The notes under the pieces: generated by a model
Database searches by the model: none
Told to the model about the DNA's origin: nothing
What the model saw: only the letters and a program-made list of their open reading frames with translations
Translations under genes and position numbers: made by a program
Origin: Lonicera japonica
Taxonomy: Eukaryota > Streptophyta > Magnoliopsida > Dipsacales > Caprifoliaceae
Reading direction: 5' to 3'
Length of the DNA: 64,000 nucleotides
NCBI GenBank assembly: GCA_021464415.1
Contig: CM038468.1
Location: 37,994,969 to 38,058,968, forward strand
In this document: positions 1-11,639 of the stretch, piece by piece
How the letters are laid out: each line of letters begins with the position of its first letter
Numbering within the stretch: position 1 is the first letter of the stretch

Positions 1-2318
1 AAAAAGGGTTGCCCCCAAGGATTCAAACAAATGACAACATCCATGCAGAGATGGACCTATAAATTTTTCGAAGGGTGTGGCTAATAGTAATAGACAAAAA
101 AATATTAAAAGAATAACTATATAGTGAAAAAAAAAATTAATGGCATAATTTAAATATCTGGTTTCATACATAAAGAAAAGTATTTAATAAAGTAGAGCTC
201 AGCCAGTTTTTAATGATTTGAATTCATCTATTACATATTCTAGTTTATATATATTTGAGCTGGGCTAAGGTTGGACTAAAACTTAGTAAAGAAGTGGCTT
301 AAACTAATTTTTTTATTTTCTTTTACAAGTGGTAGTAAAATTTTCAAAATTTTCCTCTGTGTTTAAGCCCACTCTGTCCCTTCAGGTCCGCCCCTACATC
401 CATGTAAAGATAAGCTTTTATCAACTCAACTATATACCGAATCTAACTTGTACATATCTTAATTAATATACATATGTGGATCGTGAATCATACTAAGAAT
501 ACATTGATTTCACTTAAACACTATACGATATCACATACTAGTCTTCGTTTTAATTTCAGTCTTGCTAATGGTAAGGTTTGAATCATGTAAACTGTTTACA
601 TTATATCTTAACTTTTGGGGAAATTAAAAAACTAATTCATTAGGTAAAATTAATGGAAAATCAATGGTGTAGATTCAATTGAACTATATACTAATACACT
701 ATATTAATTTATACACTATGTTGAGGAGATTTTTTAGCGACGAAAAATTGTCGCTAAAGGGACGACGGACCGGTCCGTATGAAAAAATTTATGTGTATAT
801 GTATAGATACATATATATATAGGAATTGGTTTAGTATTTAACTAAAAGAAGCTAGATTTGGGATGAGAGATGTAATGAAAGAGAGAATATTTATTGACAA
901 TGTAATAATAACATCAAGAAAAGAGAAGCATTACACTTAAATATTTAATTCTCTCTCTTACATGTCGAGTTAATTAGCAAATATTAAGAACCATCTTCCT
1001 CTAGACTTCATATCTTGAAAACATTAATGAGTATGATTAGCTTCTTCGTGTTTTTATGCTCTTAAATATTTAATATCTCTCTTACAAATCAAGTTAACAA
1101 AAATTGAGAACGTCATCCTCCGGCCTCTAGACTTCATATCTTGAAAATATTATTAAGTATGACTAGTTTCTTCTTGTTTTGATGTTCTCGAATGTGTCTT
1201 TCTCTCGATATATGTCAACAATCAATCATTCATCTTTCATCTCTGGATCGATTGTGTGGTTTAGTTTTAATGATTTTCATAAAATAAAATAATATTTTCA
1301 TATTAAAAATAAAATTCAATAGAGTTTTGAGTATGTACTGGCTTAGTAGCTTCTATCAAGAGAATCATACATACTTAATAACTAGTGTATATATATATAT
1401 TTGGCCTTTTATAGTTGTCATAGATTTTTATTTTAAATTTTATATATAACCAAAAGACCTCTAATTTTACAAAAGCTACAACATAAATCTTGTATTTTTT
1501 TAAAAATTACAACAGTGTTCATTTCTTATTTACTATATTTATATATATTTCCAAATTAAAGGAGTTATCTATATAATAAAGAAAGTAATTTTTGAATCTT
1601 AAAAAATGTATATAAGTTAAAGAATTGTGTTACTAAAATTTAAAATATTTTTTAAATGATTGGTAGTATATTGTGTATGGCCTTGGTTGTGAGTTAAGTC
1701 TTGGAATTTCGTTGAACTCCACGTGTTCTTTGTTAGGTAATTAATTATTATTTTTTGCTTAAACATGCTTTAATTTGTCACTATCACACCATTAAATATT
1801 ATATTTTTCACTCACACTATCATCATTACTTGGCAAGCATGTTGTTTTGTGCAGAGCAACTGTTAAAAGAATTTCGACAACAATATTTAATTGGTTTCAA
1901 TGTTTCTATATTTGTCAATGTTTTAAGGTGAAAGTGTAAGCTTTAGGTAATTGTTTGTACAAAAATGAGGCGTAATTTTTAATATGGTGAGATACAAGTC
2001 TTTTGTGTAAAGTATTTTGATATTAAAAAAATAATTAATATTGGCATAAAAATAATTTTTAAAGTGCATCTTACTCATAATTTTTAGTTTAAGGGGTAAA
2101 CTACTAAATAAAAATAACTTAGAAGATTTGTTATTATTTATTAAAACTAACACTTCTCCCTTTTTTGGATCAATGCCCCATAAATGAAACGAGGTTGGAT
2201 GTGAATTTTTGAGTCCATGATTTACAAGATTTTGGGTTTTTTTTCTAAGTACTAACCCAAACCAACGAGAAAATCGTCCTTACTGATCATATCTCTAAAA
2301 ACCCTGGTATATTTATTT
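1..2318. other. AT-rich intergenic region, no gene seen
   Basis: No open frame of convincing length or recognisable protein similarity is present on either strand. The first 400 bases read, on the minus strand, like the end of a hAT-type non-autonomous element (a GGGGCGGACC-type terminus near 385-395), but no partner end is inside the window. A short palindromic block at 732-760 (TTTAGCGACG / CGTCGCTAAA type) resembles the one in intron 8 of the hydrolase gene. The rest is low-complexity AT-rich DNA. Confidence 0.6.
936..1190. repeat. Diverged tandem duplication, about 125 bp x 2
   Basis: Two adjacent copies start with CTTAAATATTTAAT at 936 and 1061. Both contain the phrase CTAGACTTCATATCTTGAAAA followed by a similar T-rich tail, with several substitutions and a short indel between them. 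No coding potential is seen. Confidence 0.75.
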
Positions 2319-2705
2319 GGGCAAATTTTCTATGCGGATTTCCCGTACGGATTGGCTCATTTGGTATGCTTTTCGATGGAATTTTTTGATGAAATTTGGT
2401 GGGGATGTTTTTCATCGTGTGTAGAACATATCCACTAAATTTCATCAAAAAATTCAATCGGAAAGTGGGTTAACTACATGATTGAAAAATATTGGTCCGG
2501 AAATAGATATATAAAATCCAATATTTTCCAATCATGTAGTTAACCCACTTTCCGGTTGAATTTTTTGAGAAAATTTGGTGGAGATGTTCTACACACGATG
2601 AACATCCCTACCAAATTTCATCAAAAAATTCCATCGAAAAGCATGCCAAATGGGCCAATCGGTACGAGCAATTCGTGAACAGTAATCCGTGGCATAAATG
2701 CTCCC
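2319..2705. mobile_element. Foldback MITE, Mutator-like, perfect 9-bp TSD
   Basis: A 387-bp element is flanked on both sides by the identical nine bases TATTTATTT (2310-2318 and 2706-2714). It begins GGGCAAATT and ends in CTCCC, and its two arms of about 165 bp are inverted copies of each other around a centre near 2500. Each arm also contains a smaller internal inverted repeat (AAATTTTTTGATGAAATTT type). The 9-bp TSD and GGG terminus fit non-autonomous Mutator-like elements. There is no coding capacity. A transcript through it would form a long hairpin and could feed small-RNA production; that is inference. Confidence 0.9.
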
Positions 2706-2949
2706 TATTTATTTTCCCTAAAACCATAATCTTTCCTCATCTGTAGCCGTCTAAAATCTCTTATTTTTCTCTAAAAAAAACCTTACTGCAAAATGCCATT
2801 GAAGTTTGATCATACCTCTCTGTCTGCTGCCCTCATCATCAATCTGTGCAATGGAGTAGCAGATCTTCATAGATCCATTATCATGGAGTAGTAGATCTTC
2901 ACAGATCTATAGCAGTGGAGTCACAGATGTTCATACGCAAAAAGCCTAT

Positions 2950-4402
2950 ACCCATTCAGAAAACTAATTCTTTTTTTGCAAGCCACAGTTCGTATTGCTC
3001 TTAGGAGCGTTTTTGGCCAAAAGCGCATACACCGCACCATTTGAAGGAATGTATGATTCATCCTATCCAATGTCCTATTCTATTAAGGTGTCCTTTTAAC
3101 CATGAAGTGACGAACGGTACTTTCCTATTGGCAAAAATCCTTGAAATATTCACAAATGTACTCACCACCGTTAAATGACCTGAGCACTCTAATTTTCCTA
3201 ACAATATGTCCCTAAATCAAATTCTTCTTCAAATTAGAAATATTCCAAACATCACCAAGAATATGTACCACCCTATCAGGCATTTTTAGCCAAATCGTAC
3301 CAATTCTGATCATTTTACATTCATGATTGTTACCCATCAAAACCTTACCCTCGTTAATGTCAATATAGGTATGGAAAATTCCCGATTTGGGCAAATGCGA
3401 TACGAACACCTGCTATCCAAGATCTACTCGCTCGAAGAACTAATCCACGAAGTCACAACCAACATACTCTCAAAATTCTCCCATTTTAGTGCCGTTACCA
3501 CGTTCGCGTTCTTCACCGCACCTTTATTATTTCCACTGCCATTGGTTCTATTTGGACATTTCCAATGCATATGTCCAAGTTTTCTACACTTGTGACAAAT
3601 TATCTTACTCATGTAAGTCAGTCCTCGAGATTTCAACCACATCCTTCTTTGATTTTTTGTTTCTTCTCATTGCTTCTCCCCTAATGAATAACACATTTGA
3701 GTTAGATTCTTCCCTCTCCTTCAAGCGTTTTTCATTAGCCAAGATGGTCGTTGATACGTACAAAATGGAATGCACGTTTTCCTTCTCATGTATAAACGTA
3801 GTGGTTCAATGATCATAAGATTAAAGGAGTGAATTAAGAAGCAAAATCGTATTTTTCTTATGATCAATCCCATCATCCAAGGCCTGCAAATATTAGATTA
3901 TCTTATTGAACCTGTCGAAATGATCGTTCATGGATGTACCCCTAAAAAATTCATATCGGGATAGCTTCTTAAAGTACAGATGATTCTCGATATTAATTTA
4001 TTATATATTGATCCTTGAACTTCTTCCAAATCACTGAGGAAGACGTTTCAAGTATCACAAAGTACATCATATTCAAAGTAAGTTGTAAATGAATTGTACT
4101 ACATTTTTGCCTATCTTACTCAATCTAATCGGCGTCGGATTACTCATTGGGCTTAGCTTTATTCTCCAAAAACATTATGTGCAGACCATGTCGAACATCT
4201 GGCACTGCCATCACAAAATCCACCTTCTTCCCATTAAATCGCTTTATTGAATTTAGTCGCATTCGTCGCCTTAGGAGCAAACGACCTCTTCAAAGGTGCC
4301 TTATATGCTGCTTTATCACTCACCTCTGAAGTATTAGTAATAAACATTTTTAACTATCACACAATTATCCTCAAAAAATAAACCTTGCTCTGATACCAAA
4401 TT
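2950..4402 (-). pseudogene. Ty1-copia gag-pol relic (gag, zinc knuckle, protease-linked region, integrase fragment)
   Basis: Read on the minus strand from 4402 leftward, this is a broken copia polyprotein. A gag segment near 3850-4060 carries the RGTSMNDHFDRFNKII stretch typical of copia Gag. A CCHC zinc knuckle (CHKCRKLGHMHWKC) lies at about 3550-3600. The conserved stretch ending DVWNISNLKKNLI lies at 3212-3409. After a deletion junction near 3200 an integrase piece follows (SFNGGEY, then VKRTP). Stops and frameshifts occur throughout, and most of integrase and all of reverse transcriptase are missing. The element is dead, and its 5' side (LTR and primer site) is at the right end. Confidence 0.9.
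4387..4398 (-). other. Primer-binding site of the copia relic (initiator Met-tRNA type)
   Basis: The minus strand reads TGGTATCAGAGC, the standard Ty1-copia primer-binding sequence complementary to the 3' end of initiator methionine tRNA. It sits exactly between the LTR and the start of gag, as expected. Confidence 0.9.
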
Positions 4403-4740
4403 GTTGTGTTAAAATACCACTAGAACAAGTCTTAGCGCAAGCATTTGACTGACCAGGCCATAATGCATACAACAATTCAATATACAAGCACCATTAATAT
4501 TTAAGCAATACGAAAACCAAGAGATTAAAAAAGAAAACAACCAGCCAAGCACGCAAGCAATTAGGTGGTATCGGCAAAACTGCCACTAATGCACCAAATG
4601 ATAACTATTATTAATTAAAATCAATTCTGAGTACAACCGCAATGCAAACCCTAGCTGCCAATTAAAGTGTTTAATATTATCTCTCAAATATACTTCTAAT
4701 ATAGTTAAAAAATAATACAATTTTAAAACCTATAACAATG
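4403..4740 (-). repeat. Probable 5' LTR of the copia relic
   Basis: This stretch lies immediately upstream, in element orientation, of the primer-binding site. It has the size of a short copia LTR. No second LTR remains in the window to fix its outer edge, so the right boundary is approximate. No TSD could be recognised. Confidence 0.55.
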
Positions 4741-4952
4741 GTTTTTTTTTATAGGGAATAAATCAAATGGGCTTAAGATTGTACAAAGTCAAAACAAAAT
4801 TGGAGTTGGATAATACAAAACCAATTATAAATTGGACAACAAAGCCAACCAGGACTAAGATTCCTTTACAAACCCAAATCTTTGTACACATGATATTATG
4901 AGAGTAATGTTATTGTCGAAATAACATAAGATACTTAAAATATGAAGCACAA

Positions 4953-6510
4953 TTAGTGGCAAAGCCAGAAATTTAGTTAACAGGGGGCGAAATTTAAAGT
5001 ATATAAAAACGTATTTTAAGCCATAAAATTTCAACGTAAGCATTATATCATTAATAGTAATACTTTATATAACTAAAAGTCTCAAATACACAAACTACAA
5101 TTACATGTGGCATTTCATATTTTGAAAGTATTGCAACACTTTATTCTTCTTAATATTACTGAAAATGTCTTGTTTAATTTATGTCACTAAACAATCATTC
5201 ATAAATTCATCTCCTATTTGGTTATGTAGCACACTCTTGATATTTTCATTATCGATAATGCTTTCTCAACACTTGCCGTTGTAACATGTAAAAAAAAGGT
5301 CAACTTCACAAGCAAATACACCAATGGTTTATAATAAACTTTTTAGTTTCAACCATTTTTTTAGCAAGCTCACCAATCTCCTTTAAACTAAAAAGGTCAT
5401 CATTATACTTTAAATCTTTTATATAGTTTTCAAGTTGCAGGACTTCCAATATTGATGAAAAATAAGAGGGATAGAACCTTGCAAACTGAAATCATCTTCT
5501 CAAATCAAAGCGGAGAATGAATTCATGGATCAATGCATGCCATACACAAAAGCAACTCCATATTGACCTTATCAAAATGGTTATTCAGCTCTTGAAGTTG
5601 CAATCTATCATTGTATAAAACAATTCAACACGATAGTAATGGAGATTTGTTTTTTCTTCAACACTTTGGCGTGATTTTTCGTGTACTACAAATAAGTCGT
5701 CACCTCATTCTTAATACAATATGAAGAGACAATACCAAATAAAGAGGGGTAATTAGCAAAAATAATCCTAAAGTTTAACCCGAATCCATCGCTTGTCCTT
5801 AAAGTTCAATTTTTGGTCCTTAAAGTTTCTAATTTTTCCTCACTCGTCCAAAATTGGATGCTCGTTAAATAGATGGATGAAAAACGCACGTGATTGTCAT
5901 GGGCCACTTTTTTAAGGGTCATTTTTGGGTGCTTTAACCAAAATTAGAAACTTTAAGGTTGTCTCAATCGAAATTAGAAACTTTAAGGATGTTTAAACCA
6001 AAATTAGAAATTGTAAGGATGCTTTAACCAAAATTAGAAACTTGAAGGATGGTTCAACCAAAAATTGAACTTTAGGGATGAGTGAGGGATTTTGGTCAAA
6101 CTTTAAGGGTCATTTTTGCTTATTACCCAATAAAGACTCCCACCCATTATCTCTGTCTTTGTAGTTGCTTCTTTAAGACTTGAATATAAGCCATGCCATT
6201 GACAATATCTTGATCCTTCCTTTATAATGATTGTGACAACTTTTTTTGTAATTCTTAAGATAATTTTCATCATGTGTAAGATGAAATTAATATCAAAGGC
6301 TTCCGACATGATTATTCGGCTTCTCCTTGTTTTTTCAGTTTCAAAAATCCTAACCAAAAAATAATTCACCACCGCTTTTGTTCGACTTCTTAGATTTAAA
6401 TAAATAAAAACACAAATAATAAATGGCATCATCTGTTATGCTATACTCAAACCACATCCCATATTCATCGAACCACTTAGGATTAAATCGATGTTTATAA
6501 ATACTGTTGA
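4953..6510 (-). pseudogene. Decayed hAT transposase, TTF-type zinc finger / ZMYM1-like
   Basis: On the minus strand this is a degenerate and internally deleted hAT transposase of the plant TTF zinc-finger class. In order from 6510 down: the TTF-domain region with FDEYGMWFEYSITDDA and CFYLFKS-like stretches (about 6330-6505); FDINFILHMMKIILRIT and then, in another frame, RKDQDIVNGMAYIQVLKKQL (about 6160-6300); the C-terminal dimerisation region with TTASVEKALSIMKISR and IGDEFMNDCLVT (about 5165-5285). The terminal sequence TGGCTTTGCCACTAA follows at about 4953-4975, a hAT-like end. Stops and frameshifts are frequent. Most of the catalytic core is missing, and a MITE has inserted at 5747-6128. 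No function is possible. Confidence 0.85.
5747..6128. mobile_element. MULE-type MITE nested in the hAT relic
   Basis: The element starts GGGTAATTAGCAAAAAT and ends ATTTTTGCTTATTACCC, giving terminal inverted repeats of about 30 bp. It is flanked by AATAAAGAG (5738-5746) and AATAAAGAC (6129-6137), a 9-bp TSD with one mismatch. Internally it holds four to five copies of a roughly 26-bp motif built on AACCAAAATTAGAAACTTTAAGGAT (5938-6075). It interrupts the reading direction of the hAT transposase relic, so it inserted after that element. No coding capacity is seen. Confidence 0.88.
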
Positions 6511-6529
6511 TCTAAAAATTCATTAATCT

Positions 6530-7890
6530 TAGTTTGATAATAACAATATATTAATCATGTGTAATTTAACATGTGTGTTGAATTAATTATAGCCACAATT
6601 TCAAATCATTATAATTCATGGAACGGAATTTACCGAAATTGACAATCCAAACTGAGATCAATATCTTACCACCAGTACACAACTCACACAAGCTCTCTTC
6701 ACATGACACCATTGATTAGAAGCAAAGAAGTACTCAATTGAAGATCAAGACAAATAAAAAGTGAAGAACTAAAGAAATGTATTATGCATTCGTAATCTCG
6801 AAAAACCAAAAATGGAGTGAGTGCTTACATTTTTTGTAAACTTTGCCATTTAATCAACCAAAGAGCTCAAACATAATTATACATCATTTATAGATTAACT
6901 CAAACAAACTTAGAATTGAATCTCTTTTAATACATCATTTTTCGTAAACCGGTTTTGGAAATTCTTTATAAAATCATACAAATGATTTTTGAGTCAAATA
7001 GAAAATTAGGTGTCTTAAAAACATGTTAAGAACATTTACCAAGCATTAAAATGGATTTTGGATCAAAATTGTAAAAGTAAATTTTTTAAAAAATGACCTG
7101 ATGGACAAAATCCATCATTCGACTGATGGGCTTTGCCTCAGTCGACTGAGGGCCATTAATTGACTGATGAGCCTTACTCAGTTGACCGATGACTCAAAAT
7201 ATAGCCATTGAATTTTTGATGTTTGCCCCATTTTGAGGCAACTATTACACATAACCTAAAAAAGGGCCATATACTCTTTGGGACTATATATTGGACATCC
7301 AAGCACATTTTAACCTCTCTTAAATCACTATTTTAATTTTTTATCCTTCTAGCATCAATATTCAAAAATATTTATGTCCTTATTTTATCAATTCATTTCA
7401 TCTTGAGGTATAAACTTTGATAACTCTAGTGTGGACTTCATCTTATATCTTTTTATACACTTGAGAGTTATTGTAAATTGGTGTGTATCACCAAACAAAT
7501 CATATTTATTCTTCGTGAGAGGATTTCTCATAGTTGAGCAATAGTGTAAGTGTAGTAATAAATTTTACACTCGTAAAAGGTTTAATTTTCACCCTTAAGA
7601 AAATCAGTTAATGAAACTTCTCGGGGGAACTACTCAAGAGCGGATGTATGATCTAAACAACTGAACCGCATAAACAAAACAATTTTGAATTCTACGGTTT
7701 CATCTTTCTAAACTCGAGCATCTTACTTATCTTCATTGCTTTTATATTATTTGATTGTTTCCTTGAAATTTAGTTATTCATTATTTACTTAAATATTTTT
7801 CAAAAGCATTCTTAATTTCGCATTATTTTCTAAAAACCCTATTCACCCTTTTTAGGGTTATTATTTGACCTACAAGTACCATATAATGTT
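6530..7890 (+). repeat. Possible degraded copia LTR region
   Basis: The stretch contains a segment rich in GTCGACTGAGG / CTCAGTCGAC-like motifs (7090-7190). It ends in AAACCCTATTCACCC...TTTGACCTACAAG, which resembles the 3' end of many copia LTRs just before a primer-binding site. The expected TGGTATCAGAGC is degenerate here and no polyprotein follows. The call rests on overall resemblance only. Confidence 0.35.
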
Positions 7891-8410
7891 TAAGGTAAAA
7901 TGGGGTTTTTAGGTTGACCAGGTCCCCTTTGAATGTATGCTCTTCGAACCTTCTTTATTTGCGAATAGTGAAAATCATGCTCATCCTCAAAGCATGATCA
8001 GATTATAGCTCATATAAATTAACATTTTCATTAGACCTCACGTTTAACGAGGATTGGACTTTTTCTTGGGGAGATCTATCTTGTACATTGCTAGGGCATG
8101 CATTTCGAGATGATTGAATTTCGAGTTGAGAACAAGTTTTTTCATCAACTCTCTTCATCTTTATCAAGAATTTGTCCATTAACACTTAATAGTATACAAA
8201 AAATAATTAATTAACTCTCTTCTTATTTAGGGCAAATTAAAATTAGGGATTTAAATCTAAATCACCTAATATTATGAAATTAGTCAAAACATATACCTAA
8301 TATTGAGCAATCACTAGCAATTCTTCAATTAATCAAACATATTATGCAATTAAACAAGAATATAATTAATATAATGCAATTACTTGAAAAATATACTTAG
8401 TATTAAAAAT
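7891..8410. other. AT-rich intergenic stretch, nothing recognised
   Basis: A minus-strand open frame of 60 codons (8003-8185) shows low-complexity composition and no recognisable motif. No gene is supported. Confidence 0.5.
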
Positions 8411-8690
8411 GAATTAATACCGTGTGTGGGCAGTGGGCAAGGGCGGAGGACTATGGGTAAGGGCAGTGGACGAGCTTGGACCCATGAGGGAGAACTAGAG
8501 AAGTGAAGATGAAGTGAAGTGATGAGAACAAATGATTGGACAGTGGACTGAGAGGAAAGGGAAGGGCGGTGCCTCGGTGGATGGGCTCGCGCTTGTGAGA
8601 GAGAACTAGAGAAGTGAAACGAGAATAACGAATGGCTAGGTAAGGGACTGAGAGAGAGATAACTGAGAAAAAAGGAAAAATAGTTGTGTA
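8411..8690. repeat. Purine-rich imperfect direct repeat
   Basis: Against an AT-rich background this block is rich in G and A. It contains two related copies of GAGAACTAGAGAAGTGAA (about 8490 and 8602) preceded by similar GGCAGTGG / GGGCGGTG text, with a period near 110 bp. It is probably internal repeat DNA of an unrecognised transposon. Confidence 0.6.
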
Positions 8691-8719
8691 TTTGTAGCTG
8701 TGAGCTGCGGATGAATTAA

Positions 8720-10621
8720 TTGGTTAAAGTAATTTTAAAGTTCAACTGGCCCCTGAAGTTTAGACTCTTACACTTAGATAACCTAAAATTTCAAGTTCTA
8801 CACATAGGTCCTTTCTTTTATTTTTTCTTCAAAAAATACAATTGCCCCCCTTTACTTTCTTCCGCCCTGATGCACAACCATACAATTCATTATTTACTTT
8901 GGCAAGAGTTAAAACTTCTTTGGAAATGATATTTCCATATTATAATGCCTCTAATTAATAATATATATGTATCCACACACCTTGAACCTCGCCCACAATT
9001 AAAATATGCAAAGAGAATCTTAACCAAGAAATAAAATAATGCTAATTTAATGTTAATCACAAGTTGAGAATATAAACAAACTGTCCTAAATTATTATAAT
9101 TTATAAAGATACTAGATTGGTGAGTAATGGTCTAATTAAGCATCATTTTTAGACTTAAAAAGGAAGGAGAACAATAATAATAACTATTTACTAATGAATA
9201 TGGGGTGCATTTGGGATCTAGGAATCTGAAGACATTTCATCAGGGAATTATTGAAATTAATATAAATACAAGAACCTTTATTTTTATGTTTTTATGTTTT
9301 TTCCCTTTTTGACCTTTTCTCCTTTCATCTACCCTTTTTTCTTTGAGGAATTTTTCCTTTTATCCCCAAGCTCCCAACTTTCGGTGATTATTAAACTAAC
9401 CTAATATGAATTCTACATCATCTTCTTTTTTAATTATTCCCTCCGTACTAATCAAGAATCTAATTAATTTACACACAAAAAAAAAATTAATAAAAGAAAA
9501 TTAATTTAAAACCTAAAGAGTAGAAAAGAAAATTAATGCATGATCAGTAAATTCTGCAGAATGCAATGATGGGTGCAACTTCGGGTAGTTACGAGTGTAG
9601 TAATAAATGTAAATATAAAATTATGACTCCTCTAGAGTAATAAAAAATATTTTAAAATAAAGTTGTAATACATTAGAACCATTAAATTAAAAAAATTAAG
9701 ATTTTGAGTTCTCGCGGGTTGAAATATTTTCCTATAGCGAAGAGGACTCTATTCAATAAAAGTTAATCAGAACTATTCACTTTATCTCTAAATTGCTTGT
9801 CATCACTTTACTTGTGATAAATTGAATATTTAATTAAAGAAAAAGATAATTAAAAATTGTAATAAGTCACTATATGTTATCAAAAAATATATATATATAT
9901 ATAACCAGGTTTTAAAAAGGATTTTTTTTTTTTAATTAAAGAACGGGCTTTTTTATTTTAAAAAGATAAATAATTAAATTTTTTAATGAAATTGGACTCA
10001 GATCACTTTTATCTCTAAACTGCTTCTTATCACTTTGCATGAGATAAATTGATTATTTGATTAAAGAAAAATATAATTAAAAATTGTAGTAAGTCACTAT
10101 ATGTTTCTATATATTATCAAAATTATATATATATATATATTTAGGAAGTATCAAAAAGTACAAAAGCAAAGGACTTTTGCTTTTATTATCCTTGCGCGAA
10201 GTATATACTTAATTATAACTCAAACTACATATACCTAGTCTATATTTTATACATTGTCTCCGATCCCTACCCATCTAATTAATTGGGAGTATAGACACTT
10301 GCCTTAATTCTTAAGTTACTTTTCTCTCTCTATCTGTATATATATACATATACATATACATATACATGTAATTGAACAAGAAATCTAGAAGGGTAACATT
10401 AATTCACATTTCACAATATATATAGTGATACAAGATCAATAAGTTTATATTTACCCTGGGTCCTATTTTTTTGAGTAATGTTACATGTAAAAAAATTTGC
10501 TAAATAAATATTAAAATGCGTTAAATAATTTTACTTTTATTAAAGGTATAAATATTTAATAGATTTAAATACTCATTCTGTATTGAAGTATTGGTAAGTA
10601 TAATTTTTATGTTATTTTTTA
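8720..10621. other. Intergenic AT-rich DNA with a spaced duplication
   Basis: No gene is visible. A segment of about 125 bp around 9778-9901 (TTTATCTCTAAATTGCTT ... TAAGTCACTATATG ... TA repeat) recurs diverged at 10001-10140, each copy ending in an AT dinucleotide run. The spacing between copies is about 227 bp. Short TA microsatellites lie at 9889-9902 and 10124-10140, and TATACA-type repeats near 10337-10366. Confidence 0.55.
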
Positions 10622-11639
10622 GGGAGTTACTATTGATACACACAATTTCACTCTCTGACACTTCTTTAAAAAAAAGTTAATTATTCTATTGACACACGCC
10701 ACTTTTTTATTTTTAATTAATGATTAAAACATTAAACTCAAATTAATAATAATTAATAACTCTTAAATCATTTAAACCCAAATTAATTATTTACCCATTA
10801 ACTAGAAACTCTCTTCTTCTTCTTCTTCTTCTTCTTCTTCTTCTTCCTCTCCACCGCCAACACTCCCGCCGCTGCTACCACTACCACTACCACCACCATC
10901 CAAATCATCATCTTTCTTCAAAAGAAGTAGGATACTTATATTTTTGTTACTTCTGTACGTTTCATTCCATTTATAAATTATTTGATACAAACAAATGCAA
11001 AAAAAACAAATACATGCAAGGCACAAAGAATGTTTGCTAGGTTCCTAGGAACTGAGTGTTGTTTATCATACTTGACCCAAAGAAACCGAGTAAAGCACAC
11101 TTTACTCGGTCCTAAGGAACCGAGTTAAGCTTTGGGTCATTTTTTCAATTACACTAAGTTCCTTAGGACCGAGTAACATATGCTTTACTCGGTTCCTTTA
11201 GATCAAGTATGATGAACACCACCCAGTTCCTAAGAACCGAGTAAACTTTCATCAATGGCAGATGCAAATAAACCTTCATAATAATTCCCTTGAATAATCT
11301 CTCTTTCGCAAGAAAATGAGTGAGACCATGCCATAAATAGTTATAAATATAAGATCTAGTAGTATCATTGCATCTAATTGAGCCGTGGATGATCGATTCA
11401 TTTGTGAAAAAAGAAGTTGGAAGAAAAAGATTAAATATGAGAATTGTGAGGTGTGAAGAATGATTTTATTTTTTTTCCTTTGAATTGCAGAGAGAAATTA
11501 GTGTTTTTAGATTAATATTAATTAATCTTAAAAATAGATGGAGTGTTAGGAGTGTTAAGAAGAGAGGAATATATAGTGTTGGAGTGTTAGAGAGAGATAG
11601 AGTGTTAGTAAGTTAAATAGTGTTTGTCAATAGCAACCC
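10622..11639. mobile_element. Probable MULE-type non-autonomous element with TTC microsatellite
   Basis: The ends are inverted: GGGAGTTACTATTGATACAC at the left and GTGTTTGTCAATAGCAACCC at the right, with further related inverted text inside. A TSD was not convincing. The interior contains a TTC trinucleotide run (about 10812-10845), which yields an artificial Glu/Gly-rich minus frame, and an independent foldback at 11040-11238. The terminal style resembles the elements at 2319, 5747 and 31681. Confidence 0.6.
11040..11238. repeat. 199-bp near-perfect foldback built on CCGAGTAAA motifs
   Basis: The left arm starts GGTTCCTAGGAACTGAGTG and the right arm ends CACCCAGTTCCTAAGAACC. The arms of about 97 bp pair almost along their full length, and the motif ACCGAGTAAA or its complement recurs about five times. 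No TSD was identified. It sits inside the larger inverted-repeat element 10622-11639. Confidence 0.85.

Noticed and set aside
2319..2705. Canonical microRNA gene
   Set aside because: The hairpin is far longer than a typical precursor and is bounded by TSDs, so a transposon is the simpler reading; small-RNA output remains possible.
10802..11026. Minus-strand frame with Gly/Ser and poly-Glu tail
   Set aside because: The acidic run comes from the TTC microsatellite inside a transposon-like element; there is no domain or gene context.
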